Below, piece by piece: positions 1 to 7,812 of a stretch of 33,542 nt of DNA. The position numbers and the translations under genes were made by a program. The DNA comes from Nitrospirota bacterium (GTDB lineage Bacteria > Nitrospirota > JACRHJ01), in assembly GCA_021789495.1 (NCBI GenBank), contig JAJYJM010000015.1, forward strand, positions 1-33,542, written 5' to 3'. The notes under the pieces were generated by a model, which was not told the DNA's origin, ran no database searches, and saw nothing but the letters and a program-made list of their open reading frames with translations. Position 1 is the stretch's first letter, and each line of letters opens with the position of its first letter.

Positions 1-683
1 GCTTTGCCGACGAGTATCAGGGCGGTTTTATTTATATTTTCCTCCTTTACTTTTCCCGCAATGTCGGACAGCGTCCCCCGGATGATTTTCTCTTCCGGCC
101 AGGATGCCTTATAAACCACCGCAACGGGCGTATCGCCTTGATAACCTTCGAGAAGTTCCTTGACCACCCGTTCTATTTCGCCCACGGAGAGGAATATCGC
201 CATCGTAGCCCTATGCTTTGAGAGAGATGCAAGCGATTCTTCCTCCGGCACCTCCGTGCGCCCGGAAAGCCGTGTAAATATAACGGTCTGGCTTACCTCC
301 GGCAGTGTAAGCTCGCATTTCAGGGACGCCGCCGCCGCAAATGCGGAGGACACACCCGGCACGACTTCATATTCTACGCCCGCCTTGTCCAGTTCCGCCA
401 TCTGCTCCGCTATCGCGCCATAGAGGCTCGGCTCTCCCGTGTGCACGCGCGCGACGGTCTTCCCTTGCGAGGCATAAGTCTTTATTAAATCAATTATTTC
501 AGCAAGTTCCATTCCCGCGCTGTCATAAAGCGCCGCGCCGGGCTTAGCAAATTTCAGGACGTCCGGGTTAACCAATGACCCGGCGTATATCACAAGCGCC
601 GCCTGGGCTATGATTTTCCCGGCCTTGATTGTCATCAGATCCGGGTCTCCAGGCCCCGCGCCTATAAAAAAAACCTTTGGCAT
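1..683 (-). CDS. cbiF: Precorrin-4 (cobalt-precorrin-4) C11-methyltransferase, partial at window edge
   Basis: I translated this from the minus strand: it begins MPKVFFIGAGPGDPDLMTIK and stays open to the window edge, giving 227 codons. The GAGPGDPDL loop near the N-terminus is the SAM-binding signature of the cobalamin methyltransferase family. The internal 'VVPGVSSAFAAAASL' and 'SVGEIERVVKEL' segments match CbiF/CobM, which transfers a methyl from SAM to C11 of the corrin precursor. Family members are about 250 residues, so some 20-30 C-terminal residues lie outside the window. The ATG at 681-683 has a GGAG about 12 nt upstream. It lies 45 nt after cbiL in the same direction, so it is probably part of a tgt-yajC-cbiL-cbiF transcript. 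The family is clear; aerobic (CobM) versus anaerobic (CbiF) type cannot be settled from this fragment. Confidence 0.9.
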   Translation of the reverse strand, partial: MPKVFFIGAGPGDPDLMTIKAGKIIAQAALVIYAGSLVNPDVLKFAKPGAALYDSAGMELAEIIDLIKTYASQGKTVARVHTGEPSLYGAIAEQMAELDKAGVEYEVVPGVSSAFAAAASLKCELTLPEVSQTVIFTRLSGRTEVPEEESLASLSKHRATMAIFLSVGEIERVVKELLEGYQGDTPVAVVYKASWPEEKIIRGTLSDIAGKVKEENINKTALILVGK

Positions 684-728
684 TTCAGATAATTATCTCC
701 GCAATCAACAATGCATCCCAAGCCGCCT

Positions 729-1433
729 TTATTTCTTTACTATCACCAGTGAGAAGTAGTCCAAGTCCTCGGCCCTGACATTATCCAGGCCGCGGACAAC
801 CAGCTCGCGGCCCGTCCCCGCCCGCCGGACATACACGGCTTTTCCGTCCCTGCCTTCTTCTTTCAGCATGTCTTTAAGCCCGTCGAAATTCCGGTTCACC
901 TTCATCAGGACGACCGTGTCGAAATCCGCGAGGGCTTTTTTCACATCGTCCAGGTCCCTGCCCGGCGGCATTACGGCAAGCTTTTCCTGCCCCAGGGCGA
1001 GGTCTATTCCCGCCTTTGCCGCCGCGAGGTTTATGGAGGATATGCCAGGAACAGTCTCGCTAATTAAATCCGGGACTATTATCTTTATTCTTTCAAGTAT
1101 ATATGAATACGTGCTGTAGAGGGACGGGTCTCCGATAGTGAGAAAAGCAACATCCAGACCCCTTAGAAGTTCGTCCGCCGCAGCCCTTGCAGCTTCCGTC
1201 CAGGCACCCTCAAGGACGTCTTTTTTCATGCTCATCGGAAAGAGCGGCGTTATGACTTTTTGCCGGGAAAAGTCAATATGTTCGCGGGCCACGGAGAGCG
1301 CAAGACTGTCGGAGTCGCCGCCGGGTTTCGGGGCGATTATAACCGGGACGGATTTTATAATGGAGGCGGATTTTAACGTAAGAAGCCCCGGGTCTCCCGG
1401 CCCGACTCCTATTCCATAGAGTTTTCCGGCCAT
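729..1433 (-). CDS. cbiL: Precorrin-2 / cobalt-factor II C20-methyltransferase
   Basis: A 234-residue SAM-dependent uroporphyrin-type methyltransferase. The N-terminal 'GIGVGPGDPGLLTLKS' loop, the 'LTIGDPSLYSTYSYI' block near residue 100 and 'VPGISSINLAAAKAG' are hallmarks of CbiL/CobI, which methylates C20 of the corrin ring in cobalamin biosynthesis in the cytoplasm. Length fits the family (about 230-240). The ATG has a strong GGAGG 5 nt upstream (revcomp of 1434-1444), placed only 11 nt after the yajC stop, so it is translated from the tgt-yajC transcript. That is an unusual neighbour for a cobalamin gene. No cobalamin riboswitch fits in the 11-nt gap. The next gene downstream is cbiF. Confidence 0.93.
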   Translation of the reverse strand: MAGKLYGIGVGPGDPGLLTLKSASIIKSVPVIIAPKPGGDSDSLALSVAREHIDFSRQKVITPLFPMSMKKDVLEGAWTEAARAAADELLRGLDVAFLTIGDPSLYSTYSYILERIKIIVPDLISETVPGISSINLAAAKAGIDLALGQEKLAVMPPGRDLDDVKKALADFDTVVLMKVNRNFDGLKDMLKEEGRDGKAVYVRRAGTGRELVVRGLDNVRAEDLDYFSLVIVKK

Positions 1434-1444
1434 AGTCCTCCAGC

Positions 1445-3004
<1,560 letters not shown>

Positions 3005-3031
3005 ACAAAATATGGAAAATTATCGTTTATC

Positions 3032-3040
3032 TGCTATAAT
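3032..3040 (+). promoter_or_regulatory. Extended -10 promoter of the nucleotidyltransferase gene
   Basis: TGCTATAAT is a perfect extended -10 (TGn + TATAAT). No good -35 lies 16-18 nt upstream, which is usual for extended -10 promoters. The -10 ends 6 nt before the ATG at 3047, so transcription should start at the A of the start codon; no Shine-Dalgarno exists upstream. Confidence 0.65.
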
Positions 3041-3046
3041 TCGCGC

Positions 3047-3547
3047 ATGTATTACGAAGACATATTCAAGGCTCTCCAGGAGCGCAGGGTAAAATACCTG
3101 GTTGTCGGAGGGGTGGCGATGGGCCTGCACGGCATACCGAGAATGACCGCAGACCTCGATATAATGCTCGACCTTACCCCCGCCAACATAAAGAAATTCA
3201 TAGCCGCGACCGGCAAAATCGGATATGTCCCAAGGCCACCTCTGACGCTTGGCGATTTCCTCGACCAAAGGAAAAGAAAATCCTGGGCCGAGGAAAAAAA
3301 TATGGTGATGTTCACCCTGATAAACCCCAAAATCCCCTACCAGGAACTCGATGTGTTCGTCGAGAACCCGATGGACTTCAAAGAGTTGTATGCGGGGAAA
3401 AAAATAGCGCAATTCGGAAATATCGAAATCCCGGTCGCATCCATGGACGGACTTATCGCATTAAAGGAAAAGACCGGGCGCAGACAAGATAAAGCCGACA
3501 TCTCGATTCTTAAAAGGCTGATAAAAAATGGATCAAAAGAAGAGTAA
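3047..3547 (+). CDS. AbiEii/MNT-like nucleotidyltransferase
   Basis: A 166-residue protein of the polymerase-beta nucleotidyltransferase superfamily. Residues 19-38 give a GG (21-22) followed by R32, T34, D36 and D38, the 'GGxAxxxHGxxRxTxDLD' signature with the two metal-binding aspartates. A third acidic residue is D102 in 'QELDVFV'. The C-terminal 'LIALKEKTGRRQDKADISIL' matches the conserved Lys/Arg-Asp helix of AbiEii and DUF6036-type proteins. Such proteins often act as toxins or modifiers that transfer nucleotides to tRNA or protein. It sits alone on the plus strand between housekeeping genes and overlaps a 63-aa gene by 20 nt. No upstream AbiEi-type regulator and no HEPN protein is present. 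The fold is well supported; a toxin-antitoxin role is inference. Confidence 0.8.
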   Translation: MYYEDIFKALQERRVKYLVVGGVAMGLHGIPRMTADLDIMLDLTPANIKKFIAATGKIGYVPRPPLTLGDFLDQRKRKSWAEEKNMVMFTLINPKIPYQELDVFVENPMDFKELYAGKKIAQFGNIEIPVASMDGLIALKEKTGRRQDKADISILKRLIKNGSKEE

Positions 3548-3719
3548 AAAAACCGGCGGATACTCCTACAACGTAACGATGGCCGATATTAAAAAATTCC
3601 GCGCACTCCCTGTAGAGCTTCGGCTTCAGTGGCTTGAAGAGGCGAACAGGTTCCTTTATTACGCGATGGACGAAAAGGCGAAAAAGATGCGGGAAAAACT
3701 CCGCAAGGGCGAGATTTAA
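3528..3719 (+). CDS. Small charged helical protein, partner of the nucleotidyltransferase
   Basis: A 63-residue, Lys-rich protein with predicted helices at about 18-28 ('MADIKKFRALP'), 31-45 ('LRLQWLEEANRFLYY') and 48-62 ('DEKAKKMREKLRKGEI'). I recognise the pattern 'F-R-x-L-x-x-E-x-x-L-x-W-L-E-E' as one that recurs in small proteins next to nucleotidyltransferase genes, but I cannot name a family. The start ATG lies inside the upstream gene with AAAAGG about 9 nt before it, so translation is coupled. A stem-loop follows the stop. Possible roles are antitoxin, substrate adaptor or target of nucleotidylation; none is shown by sequence. Confidence 0.7.
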   Translation: MDQKKSKKTGGYSYNVTMADIKKFRALPVELRLQWLEEANRFLYYAMDEKAKKMREKLRKGEI

Positions 3720-3732
3720 TACATACAGAAAA

Positions 3733-3774
3733 AGCCCCGCATAAATAGTGGGGCTGTCTCAATTCTCTGTTTTT
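3733..3774 (+). terminator. Stem-loop after the two-gene module
   Basis: AGCCCC (3733-3738) pairs with GGGGCT (3750-3755) around an 11-nt loop, with a pyrimidine-rich stretch ending in TTTTT at 3770-3774. The T-run is displaced from the stem, so this is a weak intrinsic terminator candidate. Confidence 0.45.
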
Positions 3775-3797
3775 CAAAGATTATCCAACTTATCTCC

Positions 3798-3816
3798 TGT
3801 AAGCAAACTGCTTACA
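3798..3816. repeat. Perfect 8-bp inverted repeat TGTAAGCA-AAC-TGCTTACA
   Basis: This is a perfect palindrome with a 3-nt spacer in the convergent gap between the 63-aa gene and the helicase gene. It could be a bidirectional hairpin terminator or a dimeric-protein operator. No T-tract follows directly on either strand. Confidence 0.6.
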
Positions 3817-3823
3817 TCACCCT

Positions 3824-3852
3824 CTTCTTAACCGCTTCTTAACCGCTTCTTA
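3824..3852. repeat. 11-bp tandem repeat CTTCTTAACCG, about 2.6 copies
   Basis: Two exact copies (3824-3834, 3835-3845) and a 7-base partial third (3846-3852) lie between the palindrome at 3798 and the helicase stop. A slipped-strand expansion is the likely origin. No coding role is visible. Confidence 0.75.
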
Positions 3853-3889
3853 TCACGATAGCGTTACGGGTTTTCTTCCGGCAAAGATT

Positions 3890-5137
3890 TCAGCCCCTTG
3901 GCTGAGCCCGGCGTCTCAACTGTGGCTGCCTGTTCCCGCTCCGCCTCACCCTTCCTGCCGCGTATCCGCGTGAAGGCGCTCGCCCTGATGCTGTCGATAC
4001 CCTGCCTATTTCAGGAACAGTATATTCCAGTCCCTGCAAGGCGCATCTTTCCGTCTTCCTGCCCAAAAGCCTGTCGATCGCCGCGACCATCGCGGCGTCT
4101 TCGGGGGTGACGAGGGTATACGCTTCGCCGGTCCTGCATGCGCGGCCCGTACGGCCTATCCTGTGTGTGTAGGCGTCGGAACTGTCCGGCATATCATAGT
4201 TTATGACGTGCGAAATCCTGGATATGTCTATCCCTCTGGCGGCTATGTCCGTGGCCACGAGTATCTTGAACGAGCCCCTGCGGAAACCCTCCAGCGCCGC
4301 CTGGCGCTTGTTCTGGGATAGGTTTCCCTGCAGGGATGTGGCCTTGTGTCCCGCCATCTCGAGCTGTTCGGCGAGTTTCTTCGCCCGGTGCTTGGTTCTG
4401 GTAAAGACGAGGACGGATTCGGTCTCAGTGCGGGAAAGGAGCTCCATCAGGAGGGTAGTTTTGAAATGGTGCTCGACGGGGTAGAGCGCATGAGATATGG
4501 TTTCCGCGGGCGCCTCGTGGTCTATCTGAACAGTCACCGGGTCCTTTAATATCTCCTGCGCGAGCTTCATTATATCCGCCGGCATTGTGGCCGAAAAAAG
4601 GAGCGTCTGCCTGCGGGCCGGGAGACTTTTCATTATCTTCCTGATGTCCGGCAGGAAACCCATGTCGAACATCCTGTCCGCCTCGTCCAGCACGAGGGTC
4701 TCCACTCCCCGGAGGTCCACCGTTCCGCGTGCGATATGATCCAGAAGCCTTCCGGGACAGGCGACGACCACTTCGACGCCCTTCCTCAGCTTCTGTATCT
4801 GCGGACCTATCCCGACGCCGCCGTAGACTGCGGCGCTCCTGAAATCGATATGCCTGCCGAGCGTCCCGAAGGCCTCGTGCGTCTGCTCCGCGAGCTCGCG
4901 CGTGGGAGCTATCACCAGCACGCGTACGCGGCCCCTGGGGCCCTGCGCCAGCCTCTGAAGAAGCGGCAGCACGAATGCCGCGGTTTTGCCCGTCCCGGTC
5001 TGGGCGAGCCCCATCACGTCTTTGCCCGCCAGCACCTGTGGGATGGCCTTCTCCTGGATTGGCGTTGGGGATTTGTACCCGCAACTTTCCAACGCCTTCA
5101 ATATCTGCGGGAATAAACCGAGTTCCTTAAAAGTCAT
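3890..5137 (-). CDS. rhlE: DEAD-box ATP-dependent RNA helicase, RhlE-type
   Basis: A 415-residue helicase that unwinds RNA duplexes in ribosome assembly or RNA decay. In order: Q motif (F3, Q28), Walker A 'AQTGTGKT' (45-52), 'PTRELAEQ', 'DEAD' in 'VLDEADRMFDMGF', 'SAT', 'ATDIAARGIDI' and 'HRIGRTGR'. The C-terminal about 40 residues are Arg-rich and low complexity, as is usual for RhlE RNA-binding tails. I set the start at 5137 (MTFKELGL) because AAGGAGA lies just upstream and the helicase core begins there; an upstream ATG at 5194 has no such site and adds 19 unconserved residues. The gene stands alone, with its own promoter at 5303-5330 and a leader of about 160 nt. The exact subfamily (RhlE versus DeaD-like) is less certain than the fold. 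Confidence 0.93.
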   Translation of the reverse strand: MTFKELGLFPQILKALESCGYKSPTPIQEKAIPQVLAGKDVMGLAQTGTGKTAAFVLPLLQRLAQGPRGRVRVLVIAPTRELAEQTHEAFGTLGRHIDFRSAAVYGGVGIGPQIQKLRKGVEVVVACPGRLLDHIARGTVDLRGVETLVLDEADRMFDMGFLPDIRKIMKSLPARRQTLLFSATMPADIMKLAQEILKDPVTVQIDHEAPAETISHALYPVEHHFKTTLLMELLSRTETESVLVFTRTKHRAKKLAEQLEMAGHKATSLQGNLSQNKRQAALEGFRRGSFKILVATDIAARGIDISRISHVINYDMPDSSDAYTHRIGRTGRACRTGEAYTLVTPEDAAMVAAIDRLLGRKTERCALQGLEYTVPEIGRVSTASGRAPSRGYAAGRVRRSGNRQPQLRRRAQPRG

Positions 5138-5302
5138 TTCTCTCCTTATGAGCTGCCGAGAGCTCTTGATTTTGCACGGCAATGGCCGGCGCATTTCATC
5201 CGCCGACGCAAGCTCTGCAATTTTTCAGGGGAGGTTTCCGAAAAGACTGGCGAGACTGTAAGCGAATGGTTATTGGCTCTATGAATCAGCCAAATTTTAC
5301 AC

Positions 5303-5330
5303 AGTATACACGAATCGAGGCGGATTACAA
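5303..5330 (-). promoter_or_regulatory. Promoter of the RNA helicase gene
   Basis: The minus strand has a TTGTAA -35 (5325-5330) and a TATACT -10 (5303-5308) with a 16-nt spacer. The predicted start near 5296 leaves a leader of about 160 nt before the ATG at 5137. Long structured leaders are known in bacterial cold-induced RNA helicase mRNAs. Confidence 0.6.
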
Positions 5331-5387
5331 GTTATATTTTTCATAACAGGATTGCGCAGAATAATGATAGCTATCCGGTGCCGGGTG

Positions 5388-5430
5388 TGCTATGCTGAAT
5401 TGTCAGAAAGAATCCATAAAGCTCTATACC
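5388..5430 (+). promoter_or_regulatory. Weak promoter candidates for the nitronate monooxygenase gene
   Basis: Two options are visible: an extended -10-like TGCTATGCT (5388-5396), or TTGTCA (5400-5405) with TATACC (5425-5430) at a 19-nt spacer. Neither is strong. The rest of the 357-nt gap between the helicase and this gene shows no other gene or RNA that I recognise. Confidence 0.3.
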
Positions 5431-5494
5431 TTATTAAGCACGTCAAAAACGCCGCGCTTTCAAAGATATAGAAAAGGAAGAAAGCTTAAAGCAA

Positions 5495-6637
5495 ATGCTT
5501 GAAGAAAAATCGAATTTCACCTCCGCCGGCTGGCCCTTGTTAAAAATCGGCAAACACACCCCTGTCTATCCACTTGTTCAGGGCGGGATGGGCGTCCGGA
5601 TTTCGGCATCGGGCCTGGCGGGTGCGGTGGCGAAAGCGGGCGGCGTAGGGACAATAGCGTCGGTCGGCCTGGGTTTTTCCTCTGAACACTACACGGGCAA
5701 GAACTACTTCGAAGCCAACAAGCTCGCCCTTGCGGACGAGATCGCCGCCGCGAGAATGGCTGCCCCGGACGGTATAATCGCCGTCAACTGCATGGTCGCC
5801 CTTACCGATTACGAATCGATGGTCAGAACCGCCGCCGAAAAAGGCGCCCAGGTCATCATATCCGGCGCTGGGCTGCCGATGCAGCTTCCTGAGTATACGA
5901 AAGACTTTCCGGACGTTGCGCTCGTGCCCATCGTCTCTTCCGTAAAGGCGGCAAGGCTCATAATCAAGAAGTGGGATAAGCTGTACAGCCGCCTTCCGGA
6001 CGCGATTGTCGTGGAGGCCCCCGGGATGGCGGGCGGGCATCTCGGGGCACGCACCGAGGATGTGTTCAGCAGCGAGATGACCTTGGAGAAGGTGGTGCCG
6101 GAATTGGTGGAATTCCTGGCCGCCGAGCTGAAAGTCGATATTCCAGTGATTGCCGCCGGAGGCATATGGAGCAGGGAGGACGCCATGCGCGCCTTTGAAA
6201 TGGGCGCGGGGGGGGTGCAGATGGGCACCCGCTTCGTCTGCACGTTCGAGTGCGACGCTCCGGAAGCCTTCAAGCAGATGTATTTAGAAGCCACAAGCGA
6301 CGATATAATCCTTGTGCAGAGCCCCGTAGGCCTTCCCGGCAGGGCAATCAGGAACGCATTCTCCGAGAAGCTGGCCGCAGGACCGCCTGAGGGCCACCAC
6401 TGCACAATAAACTGCCTCAGGCATTGCTCGCTCCGCACCGACAAGACAGGCTTCTGCATTGCAAAGGCCTTGACTGCCGCTCATAAAGGAGACATCGAGG
6501 GCGGGCTTATCTTCTGTGGCTCCAACGCGGCCCGATGCAAGGAAATAGTGCATGTCCGGGACGTGATAGAGGACCTTTTCGGTCAGAGTAAAAAAACCTC
6601 GGCCATGGAAAGACGCGCGGCTATTTCGGCAGTATGA
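5495..6637 (+). CDS. Nitronate monooxygenase / FabK-like FMN flavoprotein with Cys-rich C-terminus
   Basis: A 380-residue TIM-barrel flavoprotein of the 2-nitropropane dioxygenase family, which oxidises alkyl nitronates with FMN; FabK enoyl-ACP reductases share the fold. Evidence is the N-terminal 'PLVQGGMGVRIS' phosphate/FMN segment, 'GGVGTIAS', the catalytic-type 'AGGHLG' near residue 181, 'PVIAAGGIWSREDA' and 'GAGGVQMGTRFVCT'. The C-terminus has a Cys cluster, HHCTINCLRHC (CxxxCxxxC), then single Cys in 'GFCIAKAL', 'IFCGS' and 'ARCKE'. That resembles a subgroup found in anaerobes and may bind a metal or cluster. It is monocistronic; its divergent neighbour is the helicase, and an IS remnant follows. 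The physiological substrate cannot be told from sequence. Confidence 0.88.
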   Translation: MLEEKSNFTSAGWPLLKIGKHTPVYPLVQGGMGVRISASGLAGAVAKAGGVGTIASVGLGFSSEHYTGKNYFEANKLALADEIAAARMAAPDGIIAVNCMVALTDYESMVRTAAEKGAQVIISGAGLPMQLPEYTKDFPDVALVPIVSSVKAARLIIKKWDKLYSRLPDAIVVEAPGMAGGHLGARTEDVFSSEMTLEKVVPELVEFLAAELKVDIPVIAAGGIWSREDAMRAFEMGAGGVQMGTRFVCTFECDAPEAFKQMYLEATSDDIILVQSPVGLPGRAIRNAFSEKLAAGPPEGHHCTINCLRHCSLRTDKTGFCIAKALTAAHKGDIEGGLIFCGSNAARCKEIVHVRDVIEDLFGQSKKTSAMERRAAISAV

Positions 6638-6704
6638 TAATTTCCCCTTGCCAGAAAATCTCAAGCTGCTATGATTCAACACCCTTGCCAATGGAAACTA
6701 TCCA

Positions 6705-6921
6705 ACAAATTTAATAAAAGAGGACGCGGAACCTCTAAGACGTCTTATGCCCGTGATTAGAGAGAACATCGATATTCCGACCGCTACGGTTATTGCAGAC
6801 GAGTTTACAGGCTATCTCCCTATCTCCAAGTTCGTCAAATATCAGACAAAAAATCATAGCAAATGGTATTCGGACGGAGATATTCATACCAATAACATTG
6901 AAGGCTTTTGGGCCTTAATGA
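6705..6921 (+). pseudogene. IS1595/ISXO2-like transposase fragment
   Basis: The frame through ATG 6747 encodes '...EDAEPLRRLMPVIRENIDIP', then 'VIADEFTGYLPISKF' and 'GDIHTNNIEGFWALM'. The 'TDEWxGY' Asp and the 'HTNxIEGFW' block are typical of the DDE domain of IS1595-family transposases. The family's N-terminal zinc finger, first catalytic Asp and C-terminal helix are missing. Homology ends abruptly after WALM and the frame stops at 6944. Upstream, the same frame is open only from about 6675. No inverted repeats are recognisable, so this is a dead relic. Confidence 0.75.
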
Positions 6922-7094
6922 CATGGTTTTTGAGGATACAATAACCAGAGCGATAGAGGGTATAGCGTGAGCGAGAAGATTTTAAGAGCAAGGTAGGCAG
7001 CGCTGACACCTTTATTATGAACATCTCGTAGAAATTCAACTGCGCATCCAATTTTTTCGCTCAGTGCGGGAATCAATATCGCGGGGCTGAGAAT

Positions 7095-7120
7095 CGGATT
7101 CCCGATTTCGCGGGAATGAC
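7095..7120. repeat. Dispersed palindromic repeat, family A (copy 1)
   Basis: CGGATTCCCGATTTCGCGGGAATGAC is a copy of the window's REP-like unit, reverse complement consensus GTCATTCCCGCGAAAGCGGG-AATCC. It lies about 50 nt downstream of ribE on the transcribed strand, where its hairpin could stabilise or end the message. Confidence 0.8.
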
Positions 7121-7170
7121 GGGCAACATCTGGGCGCAATGAACTTAGCCCCTGCAAGGAGATTATCGCC

Positions 7171-7812
7171 CTAAACGAACCCGTTCCGGAAAAGAAATTC
7201 CTTGTCTATCCCGCCCTTGCCGGCGCGGTCTCCCAGGAGCCTTTCGACGAACTTCGCCAGCATGTCGGCTTCGAGATTCACGGTGTCGCCGGGCTTCTTG
7301 AAGCCCAGGGTAGTCATCGACGAGGTATGCGGTATGATGGAGACGCGGAAGCTGTTCTTATCGTAGTCCACAACCGTCAGGCTTATGCCGTCTATGGCTA
7401 CCGAGCCTTTGTTTATTATATAGCGAAGTATCTCTGCCGGGGCGTCTATGGTGAACACCATTGCTATGTCCTCGCGCACTGCGGATTTTATCGTGCCTGT
7501 AGCGTCCACGTGTCCGGCGACGAGGTGCCCGCCGAGCCTGTCCCCAAGACGCATCGCGCGCTCAAGGTTCACTTTGTCGCCCGCCTTGAGACCCCCAAGG
7601 TTGGATTTCTTCAGCGTCTCGGCCATGACCTCGGCAGTGAAACCGGAGGCGTCGAAGGTGGTCACGGTTAGGCACACGCCGTTTACCGCCACGCTGTCGC
7701 CCTGGTTCAGGCCGCCCGTAACCTTTTCCGCGCCGATATTTAGCGCCGCTGACTTGCGGCCCTTCCCGACGGATTTTACCGTCCCCAGCTCTTCGATTAT
7801 GCCGGTGAACAT
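7171..7812 (-). CDS. ribE: Riboflavin synthase, alpha chain
   Basis: A 213-residue enzyme that dismutates two 6,7-dimethyl-8-ribityllumazine molecules to riboflavin. It starts with the invariant MFTGIIEE and shows the internal duplication of the family: 'GDSVAVNGVCLTVT' in the first barrel and 'GSVAIDGISLTVV' in the second, with 'LGGHLVAGHVDATG' between them. Length is normal (about 200-220). Its ATG overlaps the ribD stop by one base (TAATG), so translation is coupled. It is the last gene of the glyQ-glyS-ppdK-ribD-ribE run. Its substrate-maker RibH is encoded about 19 kb away in the ribBA-ribH locus. Confidence 0.97.
   Translation of the reverse strand: MFTGIIEELGTVKSVGKGRKSAALNIGAEKVTGGLNQGDSVAVNGVCLTVTTFDASGFTAEVMAETLKKSNLGGLKAGDKVNLERAMRLGDRLGGHLVAGHVDATGTIKSAVREDIAMVFTIDAPAEILRYIINKGSVAIDGISLTVVDYDKNSFRVSIIPHTSSMTTLGFKKPGDTVNLEADMLAKFVERLLGDRAGKGGIDKEFLFRNGFV

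Larger units (their letters stand above)
6638..7170. other. Gene-free region with IS remnant and dispersed repeat
   Basis: This 533-nt gap between the nitronate monooxygenase stop and the ribE stop has no intact gene. It holds a truncated IS1595-type transposase (6705-6921), about 170 nt I cannot assign (6922-7094) and a REP-like repeat (7095-7120). Both flanking genes converge on it. Confidence 0.75.

Noticed and set aside
5138..5194. Longer helicase start at 5194
   Set aside because: Adds 19 unconserved residues and lacks a ribosome-binding site, whereas the ATG at 5137 has AAGGAGA and begins at the conserved Q-motif region.
6915..7157. 80-codon minus-strand frame in the gap before ribE
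   Set aside because: Part of it is only the translation of the family-A repeat (HSREIGNP) and the rest matches nothing I know; no ribosome-binding site. It covers the end of the IS relic.
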